Of a DNA stretch of 64,000 bases, positions 16,471-26,102 are shown in pieces. Below the pieces are notes generated by a model. That model searched no databases, had not been told where the DNA came from, and saw only the letters and a list, made by a program, of their open reading frames with translations. Both the position numbers and the translations under genes were made by a program. Position 1 is the stretch's first letter. Each line of letters begins with the position of its first letter. Origin of the DNA: Terriglobus roseus (GTDB lineage Bacteria > Acidobacteriota > Terriglobia > Terriglobales > Acidobacteriaceae); NCBI RefSeq assembly GCF_900102185.1, contig NZ_LT629690.1:1054001-1118000 (forward strand), given 5' to 3'.

Positions 16471-19400
16471 TTAGAACTCGATCTTCGCTTTCAACTGAAG
16501 AATACGAGGTGAGTCATCGCCGCCGACACCGCTGAAGATACCCGACGGGTTCACTGTGGAAGTGACCACAGCAAAGGATGTCGAGGAGAAGGAGCCGGTG
16601 GGGCGCGAGAAGTTAAGGTGATTCAGGACGTTGAATGCCTGAGCGGAGACTGAGAACACGCCGCCTTCCCAGTGCAGCGGGAAAGACTTTGTGACTGCAA
16701 GATCGGTGCTGATGTACTTAGGTCCGCGGAACGCATTGCGAACATAGGCTGCATTGACGGAAGCCACATTGCTCTGTCCTGGAAGAGAGCTGGAGAACTG
16801 TGACTTCTGCAAGCAGACCTGTTTGCCGTAGTTGCATGTAGCCTGACCGCCACCCAAATATGTAGGCAGAATGCTTCCGCCATACGCACCGTTTGTATAG
16901 GTGGAGATGGTGGAGGACAGCGCCGTGTCTACCGGTGTGAACGGAAGGCCAGAGTAGGCAAATGCCGCACCGGAGATCTGCCATCCACCGTAGAAGAAAT
17001 TCTTGAACGGTAGACGATAGACGTAGTTGATGACCAGGTTATGACGTTCATCTGTGGTGGATGGTCCATAGCTCAGGTTCGGGTGATAGGGATCGACCGG
17101 AGCACCGATGTCTGTTGTGCCGGTTGCGGTGGAGGTGGAGAAACCATTGGCACCCGTATCAAGCTGCTTGCCAAGGGTGTATCCGGCGGTGATGAGGCTT
17201 CCGCTCAAACCAAACTTATGCGTCGCCGTGATGATGACGCCGTTGTAGTTTGAGGAGCCGCCCGAAGCGTAGTAGTACACCGTACCAAAGCGTGAGTCAG
17301 GCTGCGCTGTGGGCAGACCAACAATGTAAGGTTTGGCTGAGGTGGCTGCTGCTGCGCTTGCCGCGGGTGAGTACGCGTTCAAGCCCGCATTGGTATACGG
17401 CTGATGGAGTGCGTGGTTTCCGAGGTAGTTGATGGAGAGCACATCCCAACGTCCGAACTGCTTCTGTACTTCAAGGTTCCACTTCTCGATATACGTCATG
17501 CGGAAGTTGGGTTGCGACGTATAGACCGACGGTGGTGTGAAGAACTTCTGCAGTGCGGTGGGAAGGCTAGCCTTGATGCTGGCAACTGTTCCGCCGTTTG
17601 TGATGCCTGACGAGAAGGCTGAGTTCAATGCAACGGCATCGTTGAACAGGTTGCTGCCTTCCGTGTTGGCAAGGTTGTCGCCGCTGATGGAGGAGAAGGT
17701 GTTCTTCGTTGGCGGGTTCTTGGCTAAGCCTTCGAGAATGCTTCCGGCAAGACCGTCATAGAAGAGGCCGAAACCACCACGGACGACCATGCTGTCATGC
17801 ATGATGGGCGGGTTGTAAGCGAAGCCGATGCGTGGCTGCCATTCGAGCTTCTGCAGTCCGTACAGCGTCTCCTTGTTGTTGAAGCTGTATGCCTGGTTGT
17901 ATGGCACGGACGCGTCGTGGGTCAGTTGGAACCACGGCGATGACAAACGCGTGATGCAACCGCTCAAGCAGCTGATGTTGCCCTGATGTTCCAGTCGCAG
18001 AGCGAAGGAGAGGCTCAAACTGCGGAACGCCTTCCAGTTGTCTTCTGCGTAGGCTGCCCACTGGTTATAGCCAACCGGGTAGTTAGGACGCAACGGGAAA
18101 GCCTGCGTGAAGGTTGTGACCTTGCCGCCCGGCGTATCCACACCACCGTTGATGAAGGCGCCCATGGTTTGTGCGGAGATGTTAGGCACCGTGTTCGCGG
18201 TGAAGTAGTGATCGTTCTCCTTGATGTAGTAGAACTTGCCGCCAAACTTCAGTGTGTGTGCGCCAGCATCGAGAGCGAAGTCGTCCTGCACCTGAACGGT
18301 GGTGATGTTACGTCCCGTGGGGAAGCTTGCATTGCTGCCACCAAGGCCCGTCAATGAGCTATCTGCGAAGCCCAACTGTGCAGGGAAGACTGCAAGCGAG
18401 GCATTCAGATCTGCTGGTCCAAACAAGGCTCCGTACCAAAGGCCAGCAAGGATGACGCTGTTGGTGGCCTTCGTTCCGAAGATATGCGTTTCATTCAACT
18501 GGCCGCTGTGCTGGGGCTGAATGCTGATCGCGTTAAAGGCAGCGCTGACAGGATCAGTTGTTGTGGGCTGCGTACCGGAGTCGTGCTCGTAACGAACGAA
18601 CATCTTGTCGTGCGGACTGAGTACCGCGTCCGTACGGAAGATCATCAGTGCTTCATTTGCGTATGTCGTCGCCGTTGACGAATAGTAGTTGGTGCAGGCA
18701 CCGGCTGTGGTTCCGAGTGCTGCCATGTCTGTTGCATTCAACGTGCCGCAGCCCGTTGATAGCGCGTAAGCAGAGCTTGCATTGGGATTGCCGGTGGACG
18801 CGCCGGGTGCATTGACAGGCACACCGTGCGAAGCGCCAGCAGCGTTATAGATGTTGAACATATTCTGGTAGAACGGGATCGACTTCGACAGTCCGTTCGC
18901 GGCCAGCTTCTTTAACGTGTACGTCTGCAGGTTTTGCGATGGCAGAAGTACAGTGACGGGCGTTGCGGGAATGATGGCTCGCAGACCTTCCGCGTCGGCA
19001 AGGAAGAAGAGCTTGTCATGGCCGTCGAACACGTGAGGAATCACGACAGGGCCGCTGATCAACGCTGACCATTGGTTTGCATTCACAAATGAACGCGGCG
19101 TGATGTTGCCCGGACCTGCCTGCTTGTGCGCGTACGTGTTTGCGACGAGCGAACGTCCAGTCCAATACCAGCTTGCATTGCCATGCAGACGGTTGGACCC
19201 GCTCTTGGTGACAAAGCTGGCTGTTGCGCCTGCAAGGCCGCCGTACTGACCTGAGTAACCGTTTGCAATGATCGACGCTTCCTGCACGTCGTTCAGGCCC
19301 AGCGTGAGGTTTGACGCACCCGAGTTGTTCGCGTTGTTGTACGGGTCATTGAAGTTCTGACCGTCAATCTGATACAGCGTGCGGGAGCTGGTGCCGAAGC

Positions 19401-19893
19401 CCGTGTTGAAGCCAGGCGTGATCTTGGTTTCAAAGAGGAGGTTGTTGCCAGAGTTTGGAACTTCTTCCACCTGGATCTGGCTGACCGTTGTGGCAACGTT
19501 GCCGTTCTCTGCGTTGATCAGGCCAGCAACAGCCTGCACTTCGACGGTTTGCGATTCACTACCAACGGCGAGCTTCAAATCTGCAGAGGCTACCTGCGAC
19601 GAGTTCACGGTGATGGTGGAATCCAGCTGGGCGAATCCAGACTGCTCGACATGAATGTCATAGAGTCCTGGTGCGAGAAGATCGAAGCGATAGGAGCCAG
19701 ACCCAGAGCTTTTTACTGTTCGCGAGGTGTGCGTCTTCTGGTCAGTAAGACGGACGGTGGCACCGGAGATGACTGCTCCCGATTGGTCGCTGACTACGCC
19801 ACCGATAGCACCAGTTGTTGTTGTTTGCGCAAACGCAACGGTTGCGCTCAAGGATAACGCCGTAACGGCAAAGAGTGCCGGAATACGACTCAT
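16471..19893 (-). CDS. Oar-like TonB-dependent outer-membrane receptor 1
   Basis: 1140 residues. Signal peptide (LFAVTALSLSATVAFAQ), a carboxypeptidase-regulatory-like beta-sandwich (about residues 25-105, GAIGGVVSDQSGAVISGATV), a plug-like part with QIDGQNFNDPYNN and SGQYGGLAGATASFVTKSGSN, then a long barrel region with repeated aromatic ends (FALRLEHQG, KLEWQPRIGFAYNPP) and a C-terminal strand ending in Phe (LQLKAKIEF). This size and layout fit the Oar family abundant in Acidobacteria. The ligand is unknown. Ideal Shine-Dalgarno AAGGAGG 7 bp before ATG. Confidence 0.92.
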   Translation of the reverse strand: MSRIPALFAVTALSLSATVAFAQTTTTGAIGGVVSDQSGAVISGATVRLTDQKTHTSRTVKSSGSGSYRFDLLAPGLYDIHVEQSGFAQLDSTITVNSSQVASADLKLAVGSESQTVEVQAVAGLINAENGNVATTVSQIQVEEVPNSGNNLLFETKITPGFNTGFGTSSRTLYQIDGQNFNDPYNNANNSGASNLTLGLNDVQEASIIANGYSGQYGGLAGATASFVTKSGSNRLHGNASWYWTGRSLVANTYAHKQAGPGNITPRSFVNANQWSALISGPVVIPHVFDGHDKLFFLADAEGLRAIIPATPVTVLLPSQNLQTYTLKKLAANGLSKSIPFYQNMFNIYNAAGASHGVPVNAPGASTGNPNASSAYALSTGCGTLNATDMAALGTTAGACTNYYSSTATTYANEALMIFRTDAVLSPHDKMFVRYEHDSGTQPTTTDPVSAAFNAISIQPQHSGQLNETHIFGTKATNSVILAGLWYGALFGPADLNASLAVFPAQLGFADSSLTGLGGSNASFPTGRNITTVQVQDDFALDAGAHTLKFGGKFYYIKENDHYFTANTVPNISAQTMGAFINGGVDTPGGKVTTFTQAFPLRPNYPVGYNQWAAYAEDNWKAFRSLSLSFALRLEHQGNISCLSGCITRLSSPWFQLTHDASVPYNQAYSFNNKETLYGLQKLEWQPRIGFAYNPPIMHDSMVVRGGFGLFYDGLAGSILEGLAKNPPTKNTFSSISGDNLANTEGSNLFNDAVALNSAFSSGITNGGTVASIKASLPTALQKFFTPPSVYTSQPNFRMTYIEKWNLEVQKQFGRWDVLSINYLGNHALHQPYTNAGLNAYSPAASAAAATSAKPYIVGLPTAQPDSRFGTVYYYASGGSSNYNGVIITATHKFGLSGSLITAGYTLGKQLDTGANGFSTSTATGTTDIGAPVDPYHPNLSYGPSTTDERHNLVINYVYRLPFKNFFYGGWQISGAAFAYSGLPFTPVDTALSSTISTYTNGAYGGSILPTYLGGGQATCNYGKQVCLQKSQFSSSLPGQSNVASVNAAYVRNAFRGPKYISTDLAVTKSFPLHWEGGVFSVSAQAFNVLNHLNFSRPTGSFSSTSFAVVTSTVNPSGIFSGVGGDDSPRILQLKAKIEF

Positions 19894-20268
19894 TGCACTA
19901 CCTCCTTCAATACGTTCAAAGTGAAGCGTGTCCGAGTGTCAGGAACTGCTCAGGTAATTGACCTGAACGGCGATTTTTGAATGAAGCAACAGGTATGGCA
20001 AAACCTTCCCGCAGGTACGCGGCAAAGGAAGCACATCGCAGCATGGCCGATGTACATAAGCAATCATGGCCAACCAGAACGGTGGCGCATGATGTGGCAC
20101 TGAGTTTTGGGATTGCTGATTAGTTACTTATCACGAATGCTGCGTGAAATTTCAAAAAATGATTTCAGCGTTTGAAATTTCTGTGAGGACAGGCAGAGAG
20201 GGATTTGTTACATGGGGAAATACGTCAGGGTTCCCATGTGTGATGGGAACCCTGTTTGTTGAGAGCGA
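19894..20268. other. 375-bp intergenic region upstream of receptor 1
   Basis: No gene seen. It holds an inverted repeat TCAGGT-n5-ACCTGA (19950-19966), the perfect palindrome TGAAATTTCA (20145-20154) with a second TGAAATTTC at 20173-20181, and a strong hairpin at 20226-20254. The first two may be regulatory sites for the receptor gene. Confidence 0.5.
20226..20254. terminator. Hairpin, probable terminator downstream of the PadR gene
   Basis: Perfect 12-bp stem CAGGGTTCCCAT / ATGGGAACCCTG, loop GTGTG. It lies 15 bp past the PadR stop. The T-rich flank is on the plus-strand side (TTTGTTG), so efficiency in the minus direction is uncertain. Confidence 0.55.
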
Positions 20269-20943
20269 TTAGATTTCGCGGATGGCTTTGGCTGCGTTCT
20301 GCAATAGTTCGGCAACCTTCCTAACTTGTTCCGGCGTGCTGTCGTCGCGGCGGATGCGGTCGCCGATTGCTTCGCGCAATGCACCCATGGCTTCCATGAT
20401 CTCTGGCGAACGGCCGCGAGCAAATCCGCGTCCGGCAGCTTTCATCAGGTGTTCCAGTTCGTTCAGGCGTTCCTGATTTTCGTTCAAGAATGCCTTGCCC
20501 TCGTCGGTGACTGAGTAGACCTTCTTACCCGCTTCGTTGAGGGTGGCGACTGTGAAGCCCTGCTCCTCGAGCATGGTGAGCGTGGGGTAGATCACGCCCG
20601 CGCTGGGACGATAACCACCCGCCATAAGCTCTTCCAGTCGCTTGATGAGCTGGTAACCGTAAGCCGGTTCCTGGGCCAGTTCGCGCAGGATGACCAGACG
20701 CATCACGCCACTGTCGAACAGGCGTTCGCGTCCGCCACCAAAACCTCCGCGACCTTTGCCGAAGGGGCCGAAGCCCTCTCCGAATGGGCCTCGCGGTCCG
20801 CCAAAGCGTCCGTGGCGACCACCGGGAAAGAATCCTTCGCGGCCTTCTGCGTATTCTCCGGCAAAGCGGTCACCGCACCGTCCACGACGGTCTCCGCGAT
20901 GGAATCCCCGAGGATCGGGGCAGTGCATAGAAAACTTAAACAT
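20269..20943 (-). CDS. PadR-family transcriptional regulator with Gly/Arg/Phe-rich N-terminal extension
   Basis: 224 residues. The PadR winged helix spans about residues 77-165: RLVILRELAQEPAYGYQLIKRLEELM and the GGYRPSAGVIYPTLTMLEEQGF wing, followed by a helical dimerisation part. The first 75 residues are low complexity (GGRHGRFGGPRGPFGEGFG) with Cys8 and Cys23 and several His. Shine-Dalgarno AAGGAGG 6 bp before ATG. Three GATATATC palindromes upstream suggest autoregulation. Target genes unknown. Confidence 0.9.
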   Translation of the reverse strand: MFKFSMHCPDPRGFHRGDRRGRCGDRFAGEYAEGREGFFPGGRHGRFGGPRGPFGEGFGPFGKGRGGFGGGRERLFDSGVMRLVILRELAQEPAYGYQLIKRLEELMAGGYRPSAGVIYPTLTMLEEQGFTVATLNEAGKKVYSVTDEGKAFLNENQERLNELEHLMKAAGRGFARGRSPEIMEAMGALREAIGDRIRRDDSTPEQVRKVAELLQNAAKAIREI

Positions 20944-20961
20944 TTCGTACCTCCTTCTCGC

Positions 20962-21019
20962 GATATATCGTGAGATATATCTTAGATACTCCCTCTCGTG
21001 TTCGGATGCAAGATATATC
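20962..21019. promoter_or_regulatory. Three GATATATC palindromes upstream of the PadR gene
   Basis: Perfect 8-bp palindromes at 20962-20969, 20974-20981 and 21012-21019. The first two are 12 bp apart, about one helical turn. Located 19 to 76 bp upstream of the PadR start codon; a likely PadR operator by position and symmetry. Confidence 0.5.
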
Positions 21020-21106
21020 GCAGAATATTTTCACAGCTGCCGCAGGGTGAGCGTCAGGGCATCGTTCGGTTTCCCGAGGGAACGGTGGTCTAATGGAAAG
21101 GTTGCA

Positions 21107-21982
21107 ATGAACGGCCTTCTGATTTTCGATAAACCCTCCGGACTCACCTCTCACGATGTTGTTTCGCTGGTACGGCGTGCCAGCGGGGAACGCTCTGTTG
21201 GCCATTTGGGCACGTTGGACCCTATGGCGACGGGAGTTTTGCCGCTGTTGCTGGGGAAATGGACCCGGCTGGCGCAGTTTTTCAATGCGGCCGATAAGCA
21301 GTACACCGGGACTATTCGCTTTGGTTTTGCGACGGATACCTATGACTCTGAAGGTCAGCCCGCGGGTGAGGCGCAGCCTTTGCGCGCTTCGCTGGAGGAA
21401 TTGCGTGCGTTAAGTGCGCGTTTTCACGGGACGATTGACCAGGTTCCGCCTGTTTTTTCTGCCAAGAAGATTGGTGGAGTTCCGGCACATAAGCTGGCGC
21501 GGCAGGGCAAGGAAGTGGCCGTGAAGCCGGCGCGCATTACGATTCACAACTTTGAGCTGACGGGGCTGGAGGGCGATACCTCCAGCTTTGCCATGCACGT
21601 TTCATCGGGTGGCTATGTGCGTTCCGTGGCGCATGAGCTGGGTCAGCTTGCCGGTTGCGGCGCTCATCTGTCTTCGCTGCGCAGAACGCAGGCGGGTGTG
21701 TTCACGCTGGCGGATACGGTGACGCGCGAGCAGTTGATTGAAGCGGCAAATGCAGGTACGGTGCAGGAATTGATGCGGCATCCTCGTTCTGTGCTTCCGG
21801 AGATGCCTGCAGTGACTGCGGATGAAGGTTCGCAGACGAAGCTGCGCAACGGCATGGCGGTGAATCTGCCAGAGTTTTCTGATGCGCCGCTGGTGCGGAT
21901 TTTCAGCGGTAGCAAGGAATTGCTGGGCATTGGCAAACGTGTGGCCGGAACACTGATCCAGCCACACGTAAACATTGCTTAG
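21107..21982 (+). CDS. truB: tRNA pseudouridine(55) synthase
   Basis: 291 residues. Makes pseudouridine 55 in the T-loop of tRNAs. NGLLIFDKPSGLTSHDVV and VGHLGTLDPMATGVLP with catalytic Asp38 are diagnostic; a C-terminal PUA-like domain is suggested by the TKLRNGMAVNLPEF segment. The frame is open far upstream, but the conserved start is the ATG at 21107, preceded by GGAAAGG. Divergent from PadR, convergent with the tesA-like gene (10 bp between stops). Confidence 0.95.
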   Translation: MNGLLIFDKPSGLTSHDVVSLVRRASGERSVGHLGTLDPMATGVLPLLLGKWTRLAQFFNAADKQYTGTIRFGFATDTYDSEGQPAGEAQPLRASLEELRALSARFHGTIDQVPPVFSAKKIGGVPAHKLARQGKEVAVKPARITIHNFELTGLEGDTSSFAMHVSSGGYVRSVAHELGQLAGCGAHLSSLRRTQAGVFTLADTVTREQLIEAANAGTVQELMRHPRSVLPEMPAVTADEGSQTKLRNGMAVNLPEFSDAPLVRIFSGSKELLGIGKRVAGTLIQPHVNIA

Positions 21983-21992
21983 GATGCCAGCG

Positions 21993-22730
21993 TTACTTCT
22001 TCAGCATCGGTTGGATTAAGTTGAGGACGTTCTTTGCCACCTGCTTGCAGCCTTGCGCTGTGGGGTGAATGCCGTCTGATTGAATGCTGCCGGGCACTCC
22101 GTAAACATCCTGCAGAACGAATGGAAGCAGCGGTACAGAGTACTTCTTTGCGAGTACCGTGTAGGTCTCGTTGAAGTCCTTGATGTATGGCGCGCTGTAC
22201 TGCGGCGGCAATGTAATGCCTGCAAGCGCTACCTGCGTACCTGTGTGGGTGAGGCGCCCAAGGATGTCATCGAGGTTCTGACGTGAGTTGGCCACGGGAA
22301 CTCCGCGCAGGCCGTCGTTGCCGCCAAATTCCACGACTGTGATCGCGGGCTTCATGGCCAGAACGCGGTCAATCCGCGCCAGTGCGTCCTTGGTGGTGTC
22401 GCCACTGATGCCCATGTTGACCACGCGGTAGTGGTAGCCAGCCTTATCTAGCTCGCGCTGAAGATCGGCGGGATAGCTGCTGTCGACGTCGACGCCGAGC
22501 CCTGCGGTGAGGCTGTCGCCAAAACAGGCGATCACGGGCCGGCCGTCATCCACGTCATTTGTGGAGGCGATGGCCGCATCAGACTTCAATTGCATGGAGG
22601 CTGTTGGCGTAGCGCCACCGTTTTTGCTGTCGGTAGCACGGTCACGATGCTTGGGTTCGCAGCCCGTTAACAGGAACATTACTGCCACGGCAAACGTACA
22701 GATAAGTGTGAAGGGGGAACGCTGTATCAT
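21993..22730 (-). CDS. tesA: SGNH/GDSL esterase, TesA-like, probable lipoprotein
   Basis: 245 residues. Signal ending in lipobox LLTGC. Catalytic blocks of the SGNH family: FGDSLTAGLG (Ser), NMGISGDTT (Gly), FGGNDGLRG (Asn) and SDGIHPTAQG (Asp and His). TesA-type enzymes are periplasmic thioesterase / lysophospholipase / arylesterases. ATG chosen at 22730 because it directly precedes the lipoprotein signal; the frame runs 12 codons further. It is divergent from the ybbA-ybbP homologs, the same arrangement as tesA-ybbA-ybbP in E. coli. Confidence 0.85.
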   Translation of the reverse strand: MIQRSPFTLICTFAVAVMFLLTGCEPKHRDRATDSKNGGATPTASMQLKSDAAIASTNDVDDGRPVIACFGDSLTAGLGVDVDSSYPADLQRELDKAGYHYRVVNMGISGDTTKDALARIDRVLAMKPAITVVEFGGNDGLRGVPVANSRQNLDDILGRLTHTGTQVALAGITLPPQYSAPYIKDFNETYTVLAKKYSVPLLPFVLQDVYGVPGSIQSDGIHPTAQGCKQVAKNVLNLIQPMLKK

Positions 22731-22796
22731 CGACCTCAACTCCGGCTCTCCGTTGTTGCAAACCATAGCAGATTCCGCCAGAAAGCGAGTAACCGC

Positions 22797-23519
22797 CTGA
22801 CTTCGACGACTGCAGCCTCCAGTATCCGCGTAGATGATCTTCGCAAATCCATTCGCAATGGATCTCGTACGGTTGAGATTCTTCGTGGCATATCGTTCGA
22901 TGTTGCGGCAGGCGAGTTTGTCGCCATTGTGGGCTCGTCCGGTTCGGGAAAGAGTACATTGCTCGGATTGCTGGCGGGACTTGATACGCCCACTTCAGGG
23001 AACGTGGTTCTGAATGGCACTGCGATCAGCTATCTGCCAGAGGACAAACTTGCAGAGGTGCGCGGCAAGCTGATTGGCTTTGTCTTTCAGAGCTATCAGC
23101 TAATTCCCACGCTTACGGCGCTTGAAAACGTGTTGTTGCCCCATGAGTTGAATGCGCCTGCGAGCGAGCAGAAGGCTGGCCGTGAACGCGCGATGGAGTT
23201 GCTGCAAGCGGTTGGGCTTGGTGAACGTGCGGAACATTATCCTGTTCAACTCTCAGGCGGAGAGCAGCAGCGCGTGGCACTGGCGCGTGCGTTTATTCTG
23301 CGTCCGCCGATTGTGCTGGCCGATGAGCCGACGGGAAATCTTGATTCCAAGAATGGCGCTCACGTGATGGACCTGCTGCTGGATCTGAATCAGCGTGAGG
23401 GCACAACATTGGTGCTTGTGACACATGATCCTGCGGTAGCGGCGCATGCAACGCGTGTGTTGACCGTGCGCGACGGGGAAGTGATTGCGGATGAACGTAA
23501 GTCCGTGGAGCAGGTGTAA
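22797..23519 (+). CDS. ybbA: ABC transporter ATPase, YbbA/LolD-like, with non-canonical start
   Basis: About 240 residues if translation begins at CTG 22797. Walker [10 protein letters not shown], signature [15 protein letters not shown] and Walker [12 protein letters not shown] are complete. The conserved N-terminal strand [20 protein letters not shown] lies upstream of the first GTG (22929, inside Walker A). The frame is open back to a stop at 22668, yet contains no ATG, GTG or TTG before 22929. CTG 22797 gives a normal N-terminus; the true start is unproven. It pairs with the permease 3 bp downstream. MacB/LolD-type ATPases power FtsX-like permeases. Confidence 0.88.
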   Translation: MTSTTAASSIRVDDLRKSIRNGSRTVEILRGISFDVAAGEFVAIVGSSGSGKSTLLGLLAGLDTPTSGNVVLNGTAISYLPEDKLAEVRGKLIGFVFQSYQLIPTLTALENVLLPHELNAPASEQKAGRERAMELLQAVGLGERAEHYPVQLSGGEQQRVALARAFILRPPIVLADEPTGNLDSKNGAHVMDLLLDLNQREGTTLVLVTHDPAVAAHATRVLTVRDGEVIADERKSVEQV

Positions 23520-23522
23520 CCC

Positions 23523-26099
23523 GTGGCCGCGCTCTCCTGGACGACTGCAGCTCGGATCGCATCGCGCGAACTACGTGCTTCACGCGGCAAATTTCTGTTT
23601 GTCATTCTGTCGGTAGCGATTGGTGTTGCTGCGTTGACGGGCGTTCGTGGATTCTCCACCGCGTTTCGACAGACGTTAATGGTGCGTGCGCGATCCATTC
23701 TTGCGGGCGATCTTGCAGCACGCATGTTCCAGCAGCCAAGCGATGCTCAACAGAAACAACTGGAAGGGTTGACTGCAAACGGCACAAAGATGACTCCGGT
23801 AACGGAAATGGCGGCGATGGCTACGGCCGAGCATTCGCTGGACCCGTTATTGGTGGCGCTGAAGGCAGTCGATCCTGCGAAGTATCCGTTCTATGGCACG
23901 GTCGATCTACAACCAGCGATGCCGTTGCGACAAGCGATTGGTGGCGAGAATGTTGCCGTTGGCGATGATCTGCTGATTCGTTTGAAGCTGCATGTGGGGG
24001 ATCGCATTCAGCTTGGCGATGCCACGTTGCGTATTGCTGCTGTTGTTCTGAGTGAGCCAGACAGACTCTCTGGATCGTTTGCCGCGGGGCCGCGCATTTT
24101 GTTGTCGTTGGATCAACTGGAACAGACGCACTTGATGGCTGCGGGTTCGCGTGCAGGCCAGCGCTATCTGTTCATGTTGCCCAAGCGCGATGATCGCGCT
24201 GTTGCAAAACTGAAGACGACGCTGGAAGGCTTCCTACCTGAAGCACAGATCACGGATTACCGTGAGACGAATCCTGCAATCACTATGGCGCTGGATCGCG
24301 CGACGGGTGTGTTGTCGTTGGTTTCGCTTGTTGCGTTGGTACTGGGCGCTGTGGGAGTTGCCATGGCTATGCGCACGCATCTGCTGGAGCGGATGGATTC
24401 CATCGCCATCATGAAGTCGCTGGGTGCGCGATCTTCCCATGTGCTTCGCATTTACCTGGTGCAGACGGTGCTATTGGGATTGATTGGTGGCGCTGTCGGC
24501 GTGGCATTGGGTGTGGGTGTGCAGCTTGTGTTGCCGTTACTGCTGGCGAAGCTGCTTGGAATTACTCCGGAGCTGCACATCGCTGTTTCTGCAATCGTTG
24601 CAGGACTGGTGACAGGTCTACTCACGACACTGCTTTTCACCATGCCGCCGTTGCTGGATATTCGTGGTGTTCGGCCCATCTTGATTCTGCGACGCAACGT
24701 GGATGATGTGGAAGAGAAGGGAACAGCTGCAAACATTTTCGCAAGAATCAAGGCGTCGTTTGCGCAGGTGGTTGCAGGTGCTTTGATCCTTCTTGGCATC
24801 ACGCTGATTGCGACGACGCTTTCGGATTCAAAGGTTGTGGGACGAGTCTTCACGATTGGGCTTGCAGGTGTGCTGGTGGTGCTGTTGATCGCATCATGGG
24901 GTGTGCTTGCTCTTCTACGGCGATTCCTGAAGAGCACGCGAGCCTCGCTCAAGCCTGTTGTGCGTCATGGTCTGGCGAACCTATATCGTCCCGGTAATCC
25001 TTCTGCGGCTTTGTTGGCTGCGGTGGGACTTGGCGTGATGCAGATTGCCAGTGTCTTTTTTCTTTCGCAAGCGCTGGTGAAAGAGCTGCGACTATCCACG
25101 CGGCCCACGCTACCGAATGTATTTCTCATCGACGTTGCGCCCACCGAAGTGGAAGGCGTGACAGCGCTTCTAAAGTCACAACCCGGTGTTCATGGCGAGC
25201 CGGAAATGTTGCCCGTGGTGGCGTCGCGCATCATTGCGGTGGATGGTGTGAAGGCTTCTGAATTGAAGCTGGAAAACTTTCCTAAGCGCATGTTGCAATC
25301 CATCTCACTGACATGGGTGGACGAGATGCCGCCGGGAACGAAGGTGGTTCGCGGGGAGTTTTGGCATAGTGGCGATCCGCATCCGCAAGTGGCGATTGGG
25401 CAGCGCATGTCAGAGCGTCTGCATGTGCAGCTTGGCTCGCACATTCTGTTTGGAGCGCCGGGCGATCCGGATCATCCCATCAACGCGGAAGTCACGGCCA
25501 TTATCAAGTCCGATGGACAACACGCATGGTCGCGTTCTGAATTTCTGTTACCGAAATCGGCGTTGGCCGGGCTGCCCGTTGTGTACTACGGCGGAGCGCA
25601 TGCTGATCCCGAACGTGTGGGCGAGCTTCAACGTGCGTTGTTTGCGAAGTACCCAACGGTAACAGTGATTAACGTGGCACAGGCGATGGAGACGTTGCGC
25701 AGCGTGCTGTTGCAGGTGTCGCTCGTTGTCCAGTTTCTGGCAGGATTTTCGATTTTCGCGGGACTCGTGATTCTTGCGAGCGCTATTGCGGGAACGCGTT
25801 ATCGTCGCATTCGTGAAGTGGTGGTGTTGAAAACGCTTGGCGCAACAAGGTCGCGTATTGCGACGATTTTCTCTATTGAGTTTGCGACGTTGGGTTTGGT
25901 CGCCGGTTTGGTGGGATTGGTGTTCGCAAACCTGACAGTTCGTGTGGTGTTGTCACGGCTTGATCTGGAGTATCACTTCCTGGGGTGGGTCAACTTGCTT
26001 TCACTCGTGGCTGTCATGGCTCTGACTGTGCTGACGGGATGGCTCGCAAGTTATCGCGTTCTCGGGCAGAAACCACTAGAGGTTCTTCGCGAAGAGTAG
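23523..26099 (+). CDS. ybbP: ABC transporter permease, YbbP-like (two FtsX domains)
   Basis: 858 residues, GTG start 3 bp after the ATPase stop. An N-terminal helix (FLFVILSVAIGVAALTGV) is followed by a large extracytoplasmic loop. FtsX-type helix groups then follow around residues 255-390 and 770-850, with further helices in the middle. Length and topology fit E. coli YbbP (about 800 residues). Known biology of YbbAP is limited; the link with TesA suggests lipid or ester handling at the envelope. Stop is only 3 bp from the convergent monooxygenase stop, with no terminator between. Confidence 0.9.
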   Translation: MAALSWTTAARIASRELRASRGKFLFVILSVAIGVAALTGVRGFSTAFRQTLMVRARSILAGDLAARMFQQPSDAQQKQLEGLTANGTKMTPVTEMAAMATAEHSLDPLLVALKAVDPAKYPFYGTVDLQPAMPLRQAIGGENVAVGDDLLIRLKLHVGDRIQLGDATLRIAAVVLSEPDRLSGSFAAGPRILLSLDQLEQTHLMAAGSRAGQRYLFMLPKRDDRAVAKLKTTLEGFLPEAQITDYRETNPAITMALDRATGVLSLVSLVALVLGAVGVAMAMRTHLLERMDSIAIMKSLGARSSHVLRIYLVQTVLLGLIGGAVGVALGVGVQLVLPLLLAKLLGITPELHIAVSAIVAGLVTGLLTTLLFTMPPLLDIRGVRPILILRRNVDDVEEKGTAANIFARIKASFAQVVAGALILLGITLIATTLSDSKVVGRVFTIGLAGVLVVLLIASWGVLALLRRFLKSTRASLKPVVRHGLANLYRPGNPSAALLAAVGLGVMQIASVFFLSQALVKELRLSTRPTLPNVFLIDVAPTEVEGVTALLKSQPGVHGEPEMLPVVASRIIAVDGVKASELKLENFPKRMLQSISLTWVDEMPPGTKVVRGEFWHSGDPHPQVAIGQRMSERLHVQLGSHILFGAPGDPDHPINAEVTAIIKSDGQHAWSRSEFLLPKSALAGLPVVYYGGAHADPERVGELQRALFAKYPTVTVINVAQAMETLRSVLLQVSLVVQFLAGFSIFAGLVILASAIAGTRYRRIREVVVLKTLGATRSRIATIFSIEFATLGLVAGLVGLVFANLTVRVVLSRLDLEYHFLGWVNLLSLVAVMALTVLTGWLASYRVLGQKPLEVLREE

Positions 26100-26102
26100 C
26101 GC

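Noticed and set aside
20690-21106. Upstream extension of the truB frame
   Set aside because: Proline/arginine-rich antisense of the PadR low-complexity head; truB homologs start at 21107.
22929-22931. GTG as the ybbA start
   Set aside because: It lies within the Walker A region and would remove conserved N-terminal strands.
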